Shown here: in pieces, positions 34,435 through 44,400 of the stretch | Position numbering within the stretch: the stretch's first letter is position 1 | Layout of the letters: each line of letters begins with the position of its first letter | NCBI GenBank assembly: GCA_031555145.1 | Contig: JAVBUR010000096.1 | Coordinates: forward strand, 1-64,000 | DNA from: JAJDIA01 sp031555145 | GTDB taxonomy: Bacteria > Bacteroidota > Bacteroidia > Bacteroidales > Tannerellaceae | Direction of reading: 5' to 3' | DNA length: 64,000 nucleotides | Made by a program: the position numbers and the translations under genes | The notes under the pieces: generated by a model | The model's input: only the letters and a program-made list of their open reading frames with translations | Database searches by the model: none | Told to the model about the DNA's origin: nothing

Positions 34435-37320
34435 TCATTTTAAGAAAACCGATTTGCCGGTATGCGTAGGATAGCCCTGTTGCTCCAGTGTCCAATACCT
34501 CGCATCGAGGAAGCCTTTGTATGTTTTCGGATCTTTCAGTTCGGTGTCTGAATAACCAAAGTGAAAGAGTCCATTCTTTTCGTCGCGATAATACACCTCG
34601 CAGTCGTTGTTCGACTTGGGTGTCCATTGGCTACCATAAACAGGACTCTTCCATATAGCATAGTTCACCGTACTCTTTATTTGTATCTCAGCGCCCAGAT
34701 ATCCGGTAATGCCTGCCTGAAACAAACTGTGTTCCGTTAACTGATCGCCCGTATTGTAGCAATTACCGATCGCGCCGAAATCGTTCAACATACCTGTAAT
34801 ACCACCGGCATACACATTTCCGTCGAGAATATCCAAGTCTCCCTGGTTGTAGGATTGTTCGACCACAGAAGCATTCTCTTCATAATTCTGCACGGTGGAG
34901 GCAATGCTCAATGATCCGCCCACAGTACCTACCACCACACCGGCTACAGTGGCAGTAACAGCCAACGCCGTACCAGCCGTAGCCACTGTTGTAACGGCCA
35001 GCGCCACAATACTCAGTCCGGTCATGATACCATTGGCTATACGCATGGCTTGAAGATGTTCTTGTTTTTCTTTCACCTTAGCCTTGTATCGTTCTTCTTT
35101 GCAATCATGTACCGCGCCGTTCACTGCCCTGAATATACTGTCGTTTGTTTGCATCTCCCGGGCAAAGGACTGTTGCGACAAGGCGAGTTTTTGATTCATG
35201 TCGGCATAAGACGGATGCTGAAGGCTGAATGTGCTCAGTTTGCTGTCAAACAAACGTTGTTTTTCTTCCGCCACGTCATTAATAGCCATCCTGAATCGAC
35301 TGGCCAGGGCCTCTTTGTCTACCGCCGGCCGTTTCCGTTCTTCAGGATGCCAGGCGCGATAAACATCAAGAGCATACACTCCGCTTATAGCTATCGTAAT
35401 CCCATATTCCATCACCGTAGCGATCACCAACCGCGACTCCTGCACGCCATTCACCACCCGTTGGGCACAATAAAGCTGGTCAATGGTTGAAAAAAGAGGA
35501 CCCACCACCATTGTAATGGCAGTAAAGATAATATTCACCCAATCTTCCGGCGATAAGTCACGATGAACGCCCAGCATACCCGCCACACCACCGGCCGCAC
35601 CCTTACCACCGGTATGTTTGATCAGTCCGAAGTTACCACAATAATGGATTGCCAGGTTATTGCCCGAATGGCCGATAATGCCCCCTATCACAGCGTTATC
35701 TTCCGTCGTGGATATTGTACCGAAATTATGGCAACCCACCACCTGGCTGAAATAAGACAGCGCACTTACGCCACCTACATACAACGCACCGCTCACATGG
35801 CCCGTGTTCAAGCAGTTTTGAGCCACCATCACTGAAGATACTCCTATCAGGCCGCCGGCGTTTGTTTTACTAGCCAATACCCGGGCGGTATTGATACACG
35901 CATTCAGGAAAGCCTGTGTTTCACCGGCCACCCCTCCGATCATTTTGGTTCCTTTTATTTCGCCTTTATTGATACAGCCATTCAGCATTGCCATGCCATA
36001 GGTAGCTTTGGTACCTTCCTTCTCATTTTCCATTTCGAGCACGGTAGAACCCAACACACCTCCCACGCCACGACCGCCAGTGACTGTTCCCTGGTTGGTG
36101 CAGATCGTGAAAATACCTGTTCCGGCCGAACCGGCAATACCCCCAACGCCTTTCGTCAAACCATCTTGCGGACAGTTGATGTCGCCGGTATTCAGTGCGC
36201 TCATCATCACCAGCGTGTCGGCAGCACCTACCAACCCGCCAATACCGGAGATGATATTTTCTTGCCAATCGGCATTCACGGTTCCCTTGTTTTCGCAGCT
36301 ATCCGTCAGGATCGACGACGAATAGACGCCAATGCCCACCAATCCGCCTGCACCGATAGACGACTGCACGGTAGCCATGTTGGAACAGTTGTGCAACTGC
36401 AACATCGTTGACTGGTCGACACTGCCCACCAAACCGCCCATGCCTACTTTACCGGTCACCACACCTCCCGTTACCTTACAGTTCCACACCTCGGTGCAAA
36501 AGCGAGAAGCCCCTTCGGTGATCGCTACGCCCAGCAGGCAACCCGAATATCCATCGGCTGCTATCTGCGGGTTCGTAAAGGTTATATTGCGAAATGTGGC
36601 GCCCAGCGAATAGCCAAACAAACCTTTCCCGATAAGGGTAAGCGTACTGATCCACAGGTTCTGTATCTGGTATCCCGCACCGTCGTATGTGCCACAGAAA
36701 GGACTGTTCGGACGCGAAGCAATCGGCTCCCATCCGGTCGAATAATCCTGAACGGCCAGGTTAAGCGATTTTTCCTGCCGGAAATACATCCCGGCAAAGG
36801 TATATCTTTTGTCACTGTTCACCCACTTCTTCAGTCGGTTCAAGTCTTTCGGGGAAGTGATCAGGAAGGGATCTTCTTCCGTTCCACTGCCGTAAAATTC
36901 AAACTCATCATTGTAGGAGCCGGTCTCTTCCATATCGCCTTTGGTGATAGCAATCGTCATACCCATACCTACTTCATAGTCCGGATCGCCATTGCCGGGA
37001 TGACAAATTGCACTCAACAACATAAAGCGTCCATCCGGCAAACCGTTCTTCAACCGGAAACGCAGGTAGTTGCCAAAGCGGGCAAAGGATGTTTCTTCTT
37101 CAAAAATGGTTTGCGAATCAAGGTCTTTGATCTCGAGTGTGATGGAAGTGGCCAGCAATTCTTTGATATCCCGTTTCAACTCTATCTCGGTTAGCGTGAT
37201 TTCTCCAACCGGACGCTCCGGAGTTTCCAACTCCGGTCTTTCATCACTACATCCGGTAATCCACAAACAGGCAAACAAACAAGAAAACAGCGAGAGGTGC
37301 TGTACATACCTTTTCATCAT
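34435..37320 (-). CDS. GLUG-repeat lipoprotein A2 with internal helical insert
   Basis: The 961-residue paralogue of A1: lipobox ITGC (Cys24, then SDERPE), a matching N-terminal domain (GEITLTEIEL, ETSFARFGNYLRFRL, YEVGMGMTIAITKG) and a GLUG solenoid. The same alpha-helical interruption lies at about 590-813, with a Gly/Ala-rich hydrophobic stretch (VAGVVVGTVGGSLSIA) and a charged coiled helix before it. A short terminal GLUG part and a YWTLEQQGYPTHTGKS tail end the protein. The insert is less conserved than the solenoid by eye. The upstream element (37365-37443) is shared with A1. Surface-exposed lipoprotein is inferred; activity unknown. Confidence 0.8.
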   Translation of the reverse strand: MMKRYVQHLSLFSCLFACLWITGCSDERPELETPERPVGEITLTEIELKRDIKELLATSITLEIKDLDSQTIFEEETSFARFGNYLRFRLKNGLPDGRFMLLSAICHPGNGDPDYEVGMGMTIAITKGDMEETGSYNDEFEFYGSGTEEDPFLITSPKDLNRLKKWVNSDKRYTFAGMYFRQEKSLNLAVQDYSTGWEPIASRPNSPFCGTYDGAGYQIQNLWISTLTLIGKGLFGYSLGATFRNITFTNPQIAADGYSGCLLGVAITEGASRFCTEVWNCKVTGGVVTGKVGMGGLVGSVDQSTMLQLHNCSNMATVQSSIGAGGLVGIGVYSSSILTDSCENKGTVNADWQENIISGIGGLVGAADTLVMMSALNTGDINCPQDGLTKGVGGIAGSAGTGIFTICTNQGTVTGGRGVGGVLGSTVLEMENEKEGTKATYGMAMLNGCINKGEIKGTKMIGGVAGETQAFLNACINTARVLASKTNAGGLIGVSSVMVAQNCLNTGHVSGALYVGGVSALSYFSQVVGCHNFGTISTTEDNAVIGGIIGHSGNNLAIHYCGNFGLIKHTGGKGAAGGVAGMLGVHRDLSPEDWVNIIFTAITMVVGPLFSTIDQLYCAQRVVNGVQESRLVIATVMEYGITIAISGVYALDVYRAWHPEERKRPAVDKEALASRFRMAINDVAEEKQRLFDSKLSTFSLQHPSYADMNQKLALSQQSFAREMQTNDSIFRAVNGAVHDCKEERYKAKVKEKQEHLQAMRIANGIMTGLSIVALAVTTVATAGTALAVTATVAGVVVGTVGGSLSIASTVQNYEENASVVEQSYNQGDLDILDGNVYAGGITGMLNDFGAIGNCYNTGDQLTEHSLFQAGITGYLGAEIQIKSTVNYAIWKSPVYGSQWTPKSNNDCEVYYRDEKNGLFHFGYSDTELKDPKTYKGFLDARYWTLEQQGYPTHTGKSVFLK

Positions 37321-37364
37321 ATCACTTCTTTATACTTTAGTTACCCTTTCACATGAGAGGGTAA

Positions 37365-37443
37365 CCACTAAACCCGAGAAACCGGCAAATGTTCGCAAAA
37401 ATGATTCCTGATTCGTAAAAAAGCGACCTACAGGTTCGTAAAA
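37365..37443 (-). promoter_or_regulatory. Direct-repeat control element before GLUG operon 2
   Basis: On the minus strand: TTTTACGAA (37435-37443 and 37412-37420) and TTTTGCGAA (37392-37400), steps of 23 and 20 bases. TCAGGAATC follows the middle copy, and CGGGTTTAGTGG lies at 37365-37376, 44 bases before the ATG. A separate hairpin, GTTACCCT/AGGGTAAC (37340-37365), lies between the element and the start. Confidence 0.65.
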
Positions 37444-37521
37444 CTCATAATTGCCTATATCATAGCCATGTATTGAGAGACTCAGCCAACGCCGCACTCC
37501 GTCGCCGCATCAACTACCTGC

Positions 37522-37557
37522 TAAAAGAAAAGGCCACCAAAGACCTGCCTGGTGGCC
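37522..37557 (-). terminator. Terminator of the glycyl-radical operon
   Basis: GGCCACCA (37532-37539) and TGGTGGCC (37550-37557) pair perfectly. On the minus strand the stem is followed by TTTTCTTTT. It lies 30 bases past the activase stop. Confidence 0.85.
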
Positions 37558-37587
37558 AAATGATCATTTATGAACGCCCTAAGGGGA

Positions 37588-38493
37588 TCAGCCTCCCATC
37601 CTGGCTGAGATGCCGCAGGCGGTCAGGGCGTCGAGCCATCGGGCCTGGGTCGCTTCGGAGGGGGGCGACATGGGATAGGCAGCCGGGTTGTAGATGGTGC
37701 CCAGTTTCTCGTGCTTGCCCCGGCCGATGTCGTGGTAGGGCAGGAGGTGGACGGTCTGCTCTTTCCGCGGAAGGGAGGAAAGGAATTGAACGGTCTCTGC
37801 CAGGTTCTCGTCGTCGCTGTTCACGCCGTCGATCAGGGGGATGCGGATAGTAAAAGGCTTACCCGCTTCGGCCAACAGGCGGATGTTGAGCAGGATACGT
37901 TCGTTAGGAACACCACAGTAGAGGCGGTGCTTGTCTGAATCCATGTGTTTGAGGTCGACGAGGAAGAGGTCGGTCTCGGTCATCACCTCCTCTACCCGAT
38001 CGGATTTGGCAAAGAGGGTGGTATCTACGGCACGGTGGATGCCCAGGCGACCGCAACGGCGCAGCAGTTCCATCAACACGTCGGGATAGAGCAACGGTTC
38101 GCCACCGCAGAAGGTAACGCCTCCCTCCGACCGGTCCATAAAGACGGTCTCTTTTTCGATCTCCTGCATCAGGTAGTCGACCGAGAGATCATTGCCCGAC
38201 ATCTCCGTCGCCAGCGTGGGACAGACGTCGGCGCAACGGCCGCAGACGTCGCAGCGCGTGGCATCAATGGTAATGCCGTCTGCCGTCAGGGAGAGTGCAC
38301 CCTGTGGACAAGCCGTCACACAGGCGCTGCACCCGATACATTTCTTGCGGGTGTACATCCGCTCTCTCCGGGGAGAGATCCCTTCCGGGTTATGGCACCA
38401 GACACACGAGAGCGGGCATCCTTTCATAAAGAGTGTGATCCGGATGCCCGGCCCGTCGTTTATCGCATATCGTTTGATATCAAATGTCAGCAT
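37588..38493 (-). CDS. hypE: Glycyl-radical enzyme activase (radical SAM), probable HypE
   Basis: Generates the glycyl radical on its partner enzyme using S-adenosylmethionine. The 301-residue protein has the radical SAM cluster CPLSCVWC (CxxxCxxC) at residues 26-33. An inserted ferredoxin-like pair of cysteine motifs follows (CIGCSACVTACP and CDVCGRCADVCP), then the FCGGEPLL motif. The two-cluster insert separates it from PflA itself and fits activases of dehydratases and lyases. Its partner lies 16 bases upstream on the same strand. The name HypE depends on the assignment of the partner. Confidence 0.85.
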   Translation of the reverse strand: MLTFDIKRYAINDGPGIRITLFMKGCPLSCVWCHNPEGISPRRERMYTRKKCIGCSACVTACPQGALSLTADGITIDATRCDVCGRCADVCPTLATEMSGNDLSVDYLMQEIEKETVFMDRSEGGVTFCGGEPLLYPDVLMELLRRCGRLGIHRAVDTTLFAKSDRVEEVMTETDLFLVDLKHMDSDKHRLYCGVPNERILLNIRLLAEAGKPFTIRIPLIDGVNSDDENLAETVQFLSSLPRKEQTVHLLPYHDIGRGKHEKLGTIYNPAAYPMSPPSEATQARWLDALTACGISARMGG

Positions 38494-38509
38494 GTTCAGC
38501 TATCCGGCA

Positions 38510-40927
38510 TCAGAATGATTCCTGTTCCGTGCGGGCGATCACATCGGCCTGCAAGTCGGCATTCATATCGTTGAAATAGTCGCTGTATCCGGCTACGCGC
38601 ACCAGCAGGTCGCGGTATTCTTCGGGAGTTTCCTGTGCTTTGTGTAGCGTTTCCGAATCGACGATATTGAACTGGATATGGTGTCCCCCCAGGGAGAAGT
38701 AGCTGCGGATCAGACCTGCCAACTTGGCGATATCTTCTTCACCCCGGAGCAGACTCGGCATAAAGCGTTGGTTGAGCAGCGTACCCCCACTCTTCACCTG
38801 GTCGAGCTTGCCGAGCGACTTCACGACGGCCGACGGTCCGTGGGTATCCGCACCGTGCGAGGGCGAAGTACCGTCGGAGATGGCCTTACCCGCCAACCGT
38901 CCGTTGGGCGTGGCATTCATCACCTTACCGAAATAGACGTGGCAGGTAGTGGAGAGCATATTGAGGTGGAAACATTCGCCTTTGGTATTGGGACGGCCTT
39001 CGATGGCGTCGTACAGGTCGTCGTATACACGGACGGCGATCGAGTCGGCATACGGGTCGTCGTTACCGAAGAACGGCGTACGGTTAAGGATCGTTTGCCG
39101 CATGGCTTCCATACCGTCGAAGTTGCTGTCCGTAGCGTAGAGCATGGCCTCCATGGTGAAGGTCTTGTCTTCGTAGACATGCTTCTTCAGGGCGCAGAGG
39201 CTGTCGGTGATGGTACCGAGGCCGGTACACTGGATATAGGTCGTGTTGTAGCGCGGGCCGGCATTGTAATAGTCCTTACCCTTGGCGATACAGTCGTCGA
39301 TATAGAGCGAGAGGAAGGTAGCCGGGGCATACTTGGCAAACATCCGGTCGATATAGTTGCTCACGCGCACTTTCATATCCACAAAGTGGTCGAGCTGACG
39401 GAGGAAAGCGGCGTAGAGGGTTTCAAAATCGGCAAACGTACGAGGGTCGCCTGTTTCGAGGCCTACCTTGAGGCCGGATACGGGATCGACACCATTATGC
39501 AATGTTACTTCGAGAATCTTCGGCACATTCAGGTAGCCGGTCAATACGTAGGCTTCCTTTCCAAAGGCCCCCACTTCGATACAACCGCTGCAACCGCCTT
39601 CGCGGGCATCCGTAATAGACTTGCCCTGGCGCATTAACTCCTGGATATACACATCGGGGTTGAAGACCGACGGATAACCGTGTCCCTGGCGGATCACCTT
39701 GCAACCGGTGCGCAGGAAGCGTTCCGGCGTACGGCTGCTGATATGGATCGCGCTACCGGGCTGGAGGATATGAAGATCTTCGATCACTTCGAGCATGATA
39801 TAGGACACTTCGCTCACGCCGTCGCTGCCATCGGCTTTGACACCACCGATATTGAGGTTGGTGAAGTCGTTGTACGTACCGCTTTCCTTGGCGGTGATAC
39901 CTACCTTGGGAGGCGCCGTATGGTTGTTTACCTTGATAAAGAAGCACGACATCAGTTCGCGGGCATCATCGTGAGTCAGCGTACCGGCAGCCTTTTCCTT
40001 TTCATAGAAGGGAGCTAGGTGCTGGTCGAAATGGCCGGGATTCATCGCATCCCAACCATTCAGTTCGGTGATGGTGCCGAGGTGTACGAACCAGTAGGCC
40101 TGGATGGCTTCCCAATAGGTACGCGGAGCGTGGGCGGGTACCCACCGGCAAATCTCGGCGATCTTGCGCAGTTCGGCGGCACGCTTCGGGTCGGCTTCTT
40201 TGGTAGCCATTTCTTCGGCGAGGTCGGCATGACGTTCGGCAAAGATGATAGCGGCGTCGCACGAGATCGACATGGCGGTCAGTTCTTCCTGCTTGTCGGT
40301 GGCCTCGGGGTCGTTCGCGAAATCGAGCGAAGCCAGGTGGGCAGCGATCTGTTCCTTCAGGTCGAGCAGACCGTATTTATACAACTTGCCGTCGAGCGAG
40401 GTATGCCCCGGGGCGCGTTGTTCCATGAATTCGGTAAACATCCCCATCTCGTAGGCTGTCTTCCACTCTTCGGGTACGTGGTTGAAGATGCGTTCGCGCT
40501 GGGTGCGTCCTTCCCAGTACGGGATCACCTCACGGGCGTAGGTTTCGATATCTTCTTCCGAAATGGTATAGCGCTGCAATTCACGGGTGTTGAGGATATG
40601 GAGGTCTTCCACACTGTGGCAGGTCAGTTCGGGGAAGGTAGGGACTGCTTTGGGAGCCGGTCCGCGTTCGCCCACGATCAACTCGTCGGCACCGATATAG
40701 ATCGTCTTCTGCTTGCATATTTCGAGGAAGTTCAACGCCCGGAGCACGGGGATAGGATACTTCCCATAGTTTTCCTTGTAGAAACGGGTCTCGATCAGCG
40801 CACGCTCGATCGAAAGGGAGGGTTCGGCTTCGAACGTCTGTTTGCGCAGGCGTTTGATACGGTCGTTCATACCGAAAGCATTCGGCCGGCAGCTTATGTT
40901 CAAATCATCAGCATTTGAGGTACACAT
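38510..40927 (-). CDS. hypD: Glycyl-radical enzyme, probable trans-4-hydroxy-L-proline dehydratase
   Basis: An 805-residue PFL-like enzyme with the glycyl-radical loop VRVAGYSDYF near the C-terminus and the active Cys in GCSGCIEVGAFGKEAYVLTGY. The Cys-x-Glu pair and the Tyr sixteen residues after the Cys match Cys434, Glu436 and Tyr450 of Clostridioides difficile HypD as I recall them. HypD removes water from hydroxyproline, giving pyrroline-5-carboxylate. No proC gene lies nearby. MNDRIKRLRKQ (start 40870) is the family-like beginning; the given start adds 19 residues. The leader carries a terminator, so attenuation is possible. Other glycyl-radical dehydratases are the main alternative. Confidence 0.8.
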   Translation of the reverse strand: MCTSNADDLNISCRPNAFGMNDRIKRLRKQTFEAEPSLSIERALIETRFYKENYGKYPIPVLRALNFLEICKQKTIYIGADELIVGERGPAPKAVPTFPELTCHSVEDLHILNTRELQRYTISEEDIETYAREVIPYWEGRTQRERIFNHVPEEWKTAYEMGMFTEFMEQRAPGHTSLDGKLYKYGLLDLKEQIAAHLASLDFANDPEATDKQEELTAMSISCDAAIIFAERHADLAEEMATKEADPKRAAELRKIAEICRWVPAHAPRTYWEAIQAYWFVHLGTITELNGWDAMNPGHFDQHLAPFYEKEKAAGTLTHDDARELMSCFFIKVNNHTAPPKVGITAKESGTYNDFTNLNIGGVKADGSDGVSEVSYIMLEVIEDLHILQPGSAIHISSRTPERFLRTGCKVIRQGHGYPSVFNPDVYIQELMRQGKSITDAREGGCSGCIEVGAFGKEAYVLTGYLNVPKILEVTLHNGVDPVSGLKVGLETGDPRTFADFETLYAAFLRQLDHFVDMKVRVSNYIDRMFAKYAPATFLSLYIDDCIAKGKDYYNAGPRYNTTYIQCTGLGTITDSLCALKKHVYEDKTFTMEAMLYATDSNFDGMEAMRQTILNRTPFFGNDDPYADSIAVRVYDDLYDAIEGRPNTKGECFHLNMLSTTCHVYFGKVMNATPNGRLAGKAISDGTSPSHGADTHGPSAVVKSLGKLDQVKSGGTLLNQRFMPSLLRGEEDIAKLAGLIRSYFSLGGHHIQFNIVDSETLHKAQETPEEYRDLLVRVAGYSDYFNDMNADLQADVIARTEQESF

Positions 40928-41003
40928 AGTTATCTGGATGTATTAAGGAGACACACCCGAAGGCATATCCTGATTGTTATACGATATTGTTATAAGAATG
41001 TAG

Positions 41004-41085
41004 GAAGAAAAAAAGAGAAGCCCGGATACAACCGACCGTTGCATCCCGGACTCAATTGCTTCAGAGATAGAACATCAAGCAATTG
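41004..41085 (-). terminator. Terminator inside the long hypD leader (attenuator or small-RNA end)
   Basis: On the minus strand, a hairpin CAATTGCTT/AAGCAATTG (41053-41061 with 41077-41085) is followed by a GC-rich stem of about eleven pairs (41020-41050) and then a T-rich run (41004-41019). All of this lies between the predicted transcript start near 41126 and the hypD ATG. The rest of 40928-41003 shows no gene. Confidence 0.65.
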
Positions 41086-41132
41086 AAAAGGCGTCTGTAA
41101 CCTTTAATAAGCATGGTATAGTATTATGTGCA

Positions 41133-41163
41133 CAAACATAGCGACTTTCTCTGACCGAACAAA
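41133..41163 (-). promoter_or_regulatory. Promoter upstream of hypD-hypE
   Basis: On the minus strand TTTG (41160-41163), 19-base spacer, TATGTTTG (41133-41140): an exact consensus match. The leader to hypD would be about 200 bases. Confidence 0.75.
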
Positions 41164-41214
41164 AGAAAAACGAAAGTATTTCAGCCCATGTTTTACGAAT
41201 TAACACTCCCCTCA

Positions 41215-41309
41215 TTACAGGCGTAATTCACGCTCTACCACCTGCTTAATAAACCGGTTTACGGTGATCCCATGCGCGCGCGCTCCTCCCCTAATGTTAA
41301 AATTCAGCG
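41215..41309 (-). pseudogene. Possible C-terminal remnant of a ribbon-helix-helix type protein
   Basis: In the gap before susC, the minus strand reads FNIRGGARAHGITVNRFIK then QVVERELRL-stop. This has the look of the helix part of a small ribbon-helix-helix DNA-binding protein. The frame stays open upstream but is very AT-rich and has no convincing start, and the region overlaps the susC leader. It may be chance; a GC-rich island in an AT-rich gap is the main support. The rest of 41164-41423 holds a perfect palindrome TAAACCGGTTTA (41250-41261) and the susC leader. Confidence 0.25.
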
Positions 41310-41423
41310 AATGTAAACATTTTTTTGATTCTTTTTGTTCTAAAATTGATTCTATATACCATAGAATTTTTATTTTATTTAGGCCTAAAGAGAATTTATT
41401 CGTTAATTTTAAACATTATAATC

Positions 41424-44400
41424 ATGAAGAGCAAGGATAGTTATGTTATCTTCTTCAAACACCTATGTGTTATCTCTGGTCTGTGCTGCAGCATAGCAGT
41501 AGCACAGGCGGCTCCTACGGAACGTACAGCTACCGAAAGGCCATATGCCGTACTTCCCGCTAACGCTGAAAGGCAGGGTATTACTCAACAAGGGCGAAAA
41601 ATTACCGGCGTCGTAAAAGATGTCACCGGTGAACCGGTTATCGGCGCCAGTGTATCCGTCAAAGGGACGACGATCGGAAACGTGACCGGCATCAACGGTG
41701 AGTTCGCCCTCGATGTACCCGACAATGCCATACTCACTGTCAGCTACATCGGTTATACGTCGCAGAATATCGATACCAAAGGGCAAAGCGTATTCAACAT
41801 TGTCCTGAAAGAAGACACCCAGCAACTCAGCGAACTGGTGGTCACCGCATTGGGTATCAAACGACAGAAACGATCGCTGGGATATTCAACGACGACCGTT
41901 GGAGGCGACGATTTCTCGGAAGTACGCGACCCGAACCTGGGTAACGCCCTGTCGGGGAAGATCGCCGGTGTGACCGTGGCCGGTAATGCGACAGGCCCCG
42001 GCGGTAGCAGCCGTGTCGTGATCCGTGGAAATGCGTCGTTGACAGGAAACAACCAGCCGCTTTACGTAGTGGATGGCGTCCCCTTCGACAATACGAACAT
42101 GGGGAGTTCAGGCCAATGGGGCGGACTGGACCTGGGCGACGGTCTGTCGAACATCAGTCCCGACGATATCGCCGATATCCAGGTATTGAAAGGGACAGCC
42201 GCTTCCGCCCTGTACGGTTACCGTGGTGGTAACGGGGCCATTCTGATCACCACCAAATCCGGTCGGAAAGGCGAACCCGTCACCATCGAATTCAACAATA
42301 GCCTCACCTTCAATACGATTTACGACTACCGCGATTTCCAGACCGTATTCGGACAAGGCTCCGAAGGACAGCGTCCGATGAGTGCCGACGTAGCCAAGGC
42401 AACCGAAGTGGCCAGCTGGGGTGAACGGATGGATGGCGGCAAGGCGATCAACTTCCTGGGCAACGAATATGCCTACTCGCCGGTCGACAACTGGTCGTCG
42501 TTCTACCGTACCGGTGTCAGCGACGCCACCTCCCTCGCCCTGAGCGGAGCGGGCGAAAAGATATCCTACCGCTTCGGCGTTTCCAATCTCTACGAAAAAG
42601 GAATCCTGCCGAACGCACATATCAGCCAACAGGGGATGAACATGAATACGACCTACGATATCATGAAGAACCTCCACCTGTCGGTCAATGCCAACTACAT
42701 CTTCGAAGCCAACCAGGGACGTGCCAGCCTTTCAGACGGCAATGGCAGTACCAACGCCTCGTTACTGTACCGGGCCAACACATTCGACATCCGGTGGATG
42801 GAACGCGAGAATGCGGATGCCGCCTGGGGTACGTCGGCCGACGGGAAAGAGTTGATCGGAGGCACGAATGTCTATTTCAACAACCCCTACTGGCTGCAAT
42901 ACCGGAAGATCAACACCACGAACAAAAACCGTCTCACCGGCGGGATAACATTGAAGTATGACCTCTTTGAATGGCTGTATATCCAAGGCGCCGTCACCCG
43001 CGACGGATACAGTTTCGAATTCCGGAACGTACAACCCTACGGTGCCGCCGCCGACCCCTCCGGTTACCTCGAAGAATACGAAAAGAATTACTCCGAAATG
43101 AACCTCAACTACCTCATCGGGTTCAACAAAGAGTTTGGCGACTGGACGATAGGCGCCACCCTCGGTGGTAACCGCCAACGGAACATCCTCAAGCAATGGG
43201 GTACGGATGGTAACATCAAGAGTTTCCTGGTGCCTGGCTTCGAATCAGCCAACAATATCAGCAACCGTATCTATAAGAAAGACTATACCGAATACCGTGT
43301 CAACTCCGTCTATGCTACCGCCGACTTCGGCTGGAAAAACCAGGTCTTCCTGAACCTGACGGGACGTAACGACTGGTTCTCTACCCTCGATCCCGACAAC
43401 AACCATTACTTCTACCCTTCGGTCAGCCTGTCGTGGGTATTCTCCGATTCGTTTAAGGTGCCCGACTGGTTTACGTATGGTAAGATACGTGGTTCCTATG
43501 CCTCTGCCTCCAACGGGACAAACCCCTATCAAAACTACCTGACGTATAAGTTGATGGGATATAAAATTGACGGTAACTCCGTAGCAACGGTCAACAACTC
43601 CACCCTCCCCAACAGCAACCTCAAACCGGTGCGTATCTCCGAGTGGGAAGTGGGGCTGAACCTGGCCTTCTTCGACAACCGCCTCTCGCTGGATGCGGCC
43701 TACTACATCAAGAACACCAAAGACGACATCGCCCAGGTCAGCACCAGTAACGCCTCCGGATTCACCTCCGCCATCCAGAATATCGGCGAGATACAGAACA
43801 ATGGCGTCGAACTGATGCTGAACGTCGTGCCGGTACATACCTCCAGCTTCAACTGGAACTCCACGTTCAACATCGCCTACAACAACAGCGAGGTGAAATT
43901 CCTCGGCGATGGCGTCACCAGTCTGAGTATTGACGGCGCCACTGCCCGTAGCGGCAATGTGTCTGTCCGCAATATCGTGGGCGAACCCTACGGCGAACTG
44001 GTCGGCTTCAAGTACCTCCGCGACGATGGCGGAAACATCGTCTACAAAGACGGTATCCCACAAGCGACCTCCGAAACATACAACCTCGGATCGGGCGTAT
44101 ACAAAGTGACCGGCGGATGGCGCAACGAATTTACCTGGAAAGACTGGACACTGGCCTTCCTGCTCGACTTCAAGGCAGGCGCCTATCTGTTCTCCGGAAC
44201 GAACTACAACCTCTATTCCAACGGGTTACACAAAAATACGCTGCAAGGCCGTGGCAATGACGGCAAAGGTACGATTACCGGCCAGGGCGTGATGCAGGAT
44301 GCCGCTGGCAATTACGTGCCCAACACCGTAGCCGTCTCCGCACAGTCCTACTGGCAGGGTATTGTGAGCAATAATATCGGCGAAGAGTTTATCTACAACG

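Noticed and set aside
37473..37850. Plus-strand frame starting MRDSANAALRRRINYLL upstream of the activase gene
   Set aside because: The first 40 residues look protein-like, but the start is TTG, it contains the operon terminator hairpin and it runs antisense into the activase; no support for expression.
38678..39637. 319-codon plus-strand frame inside hypD
   Set aside because: Antisense to a clear glycyl-radical enzyme with intact motifs; composition typical of a shadow frame.
41325..41423. 33-codon N-terminal extension of susC
   Set aside because: AT-rich hydrophobic stretch before a complete signal peptide; most likely the untranslated leader.
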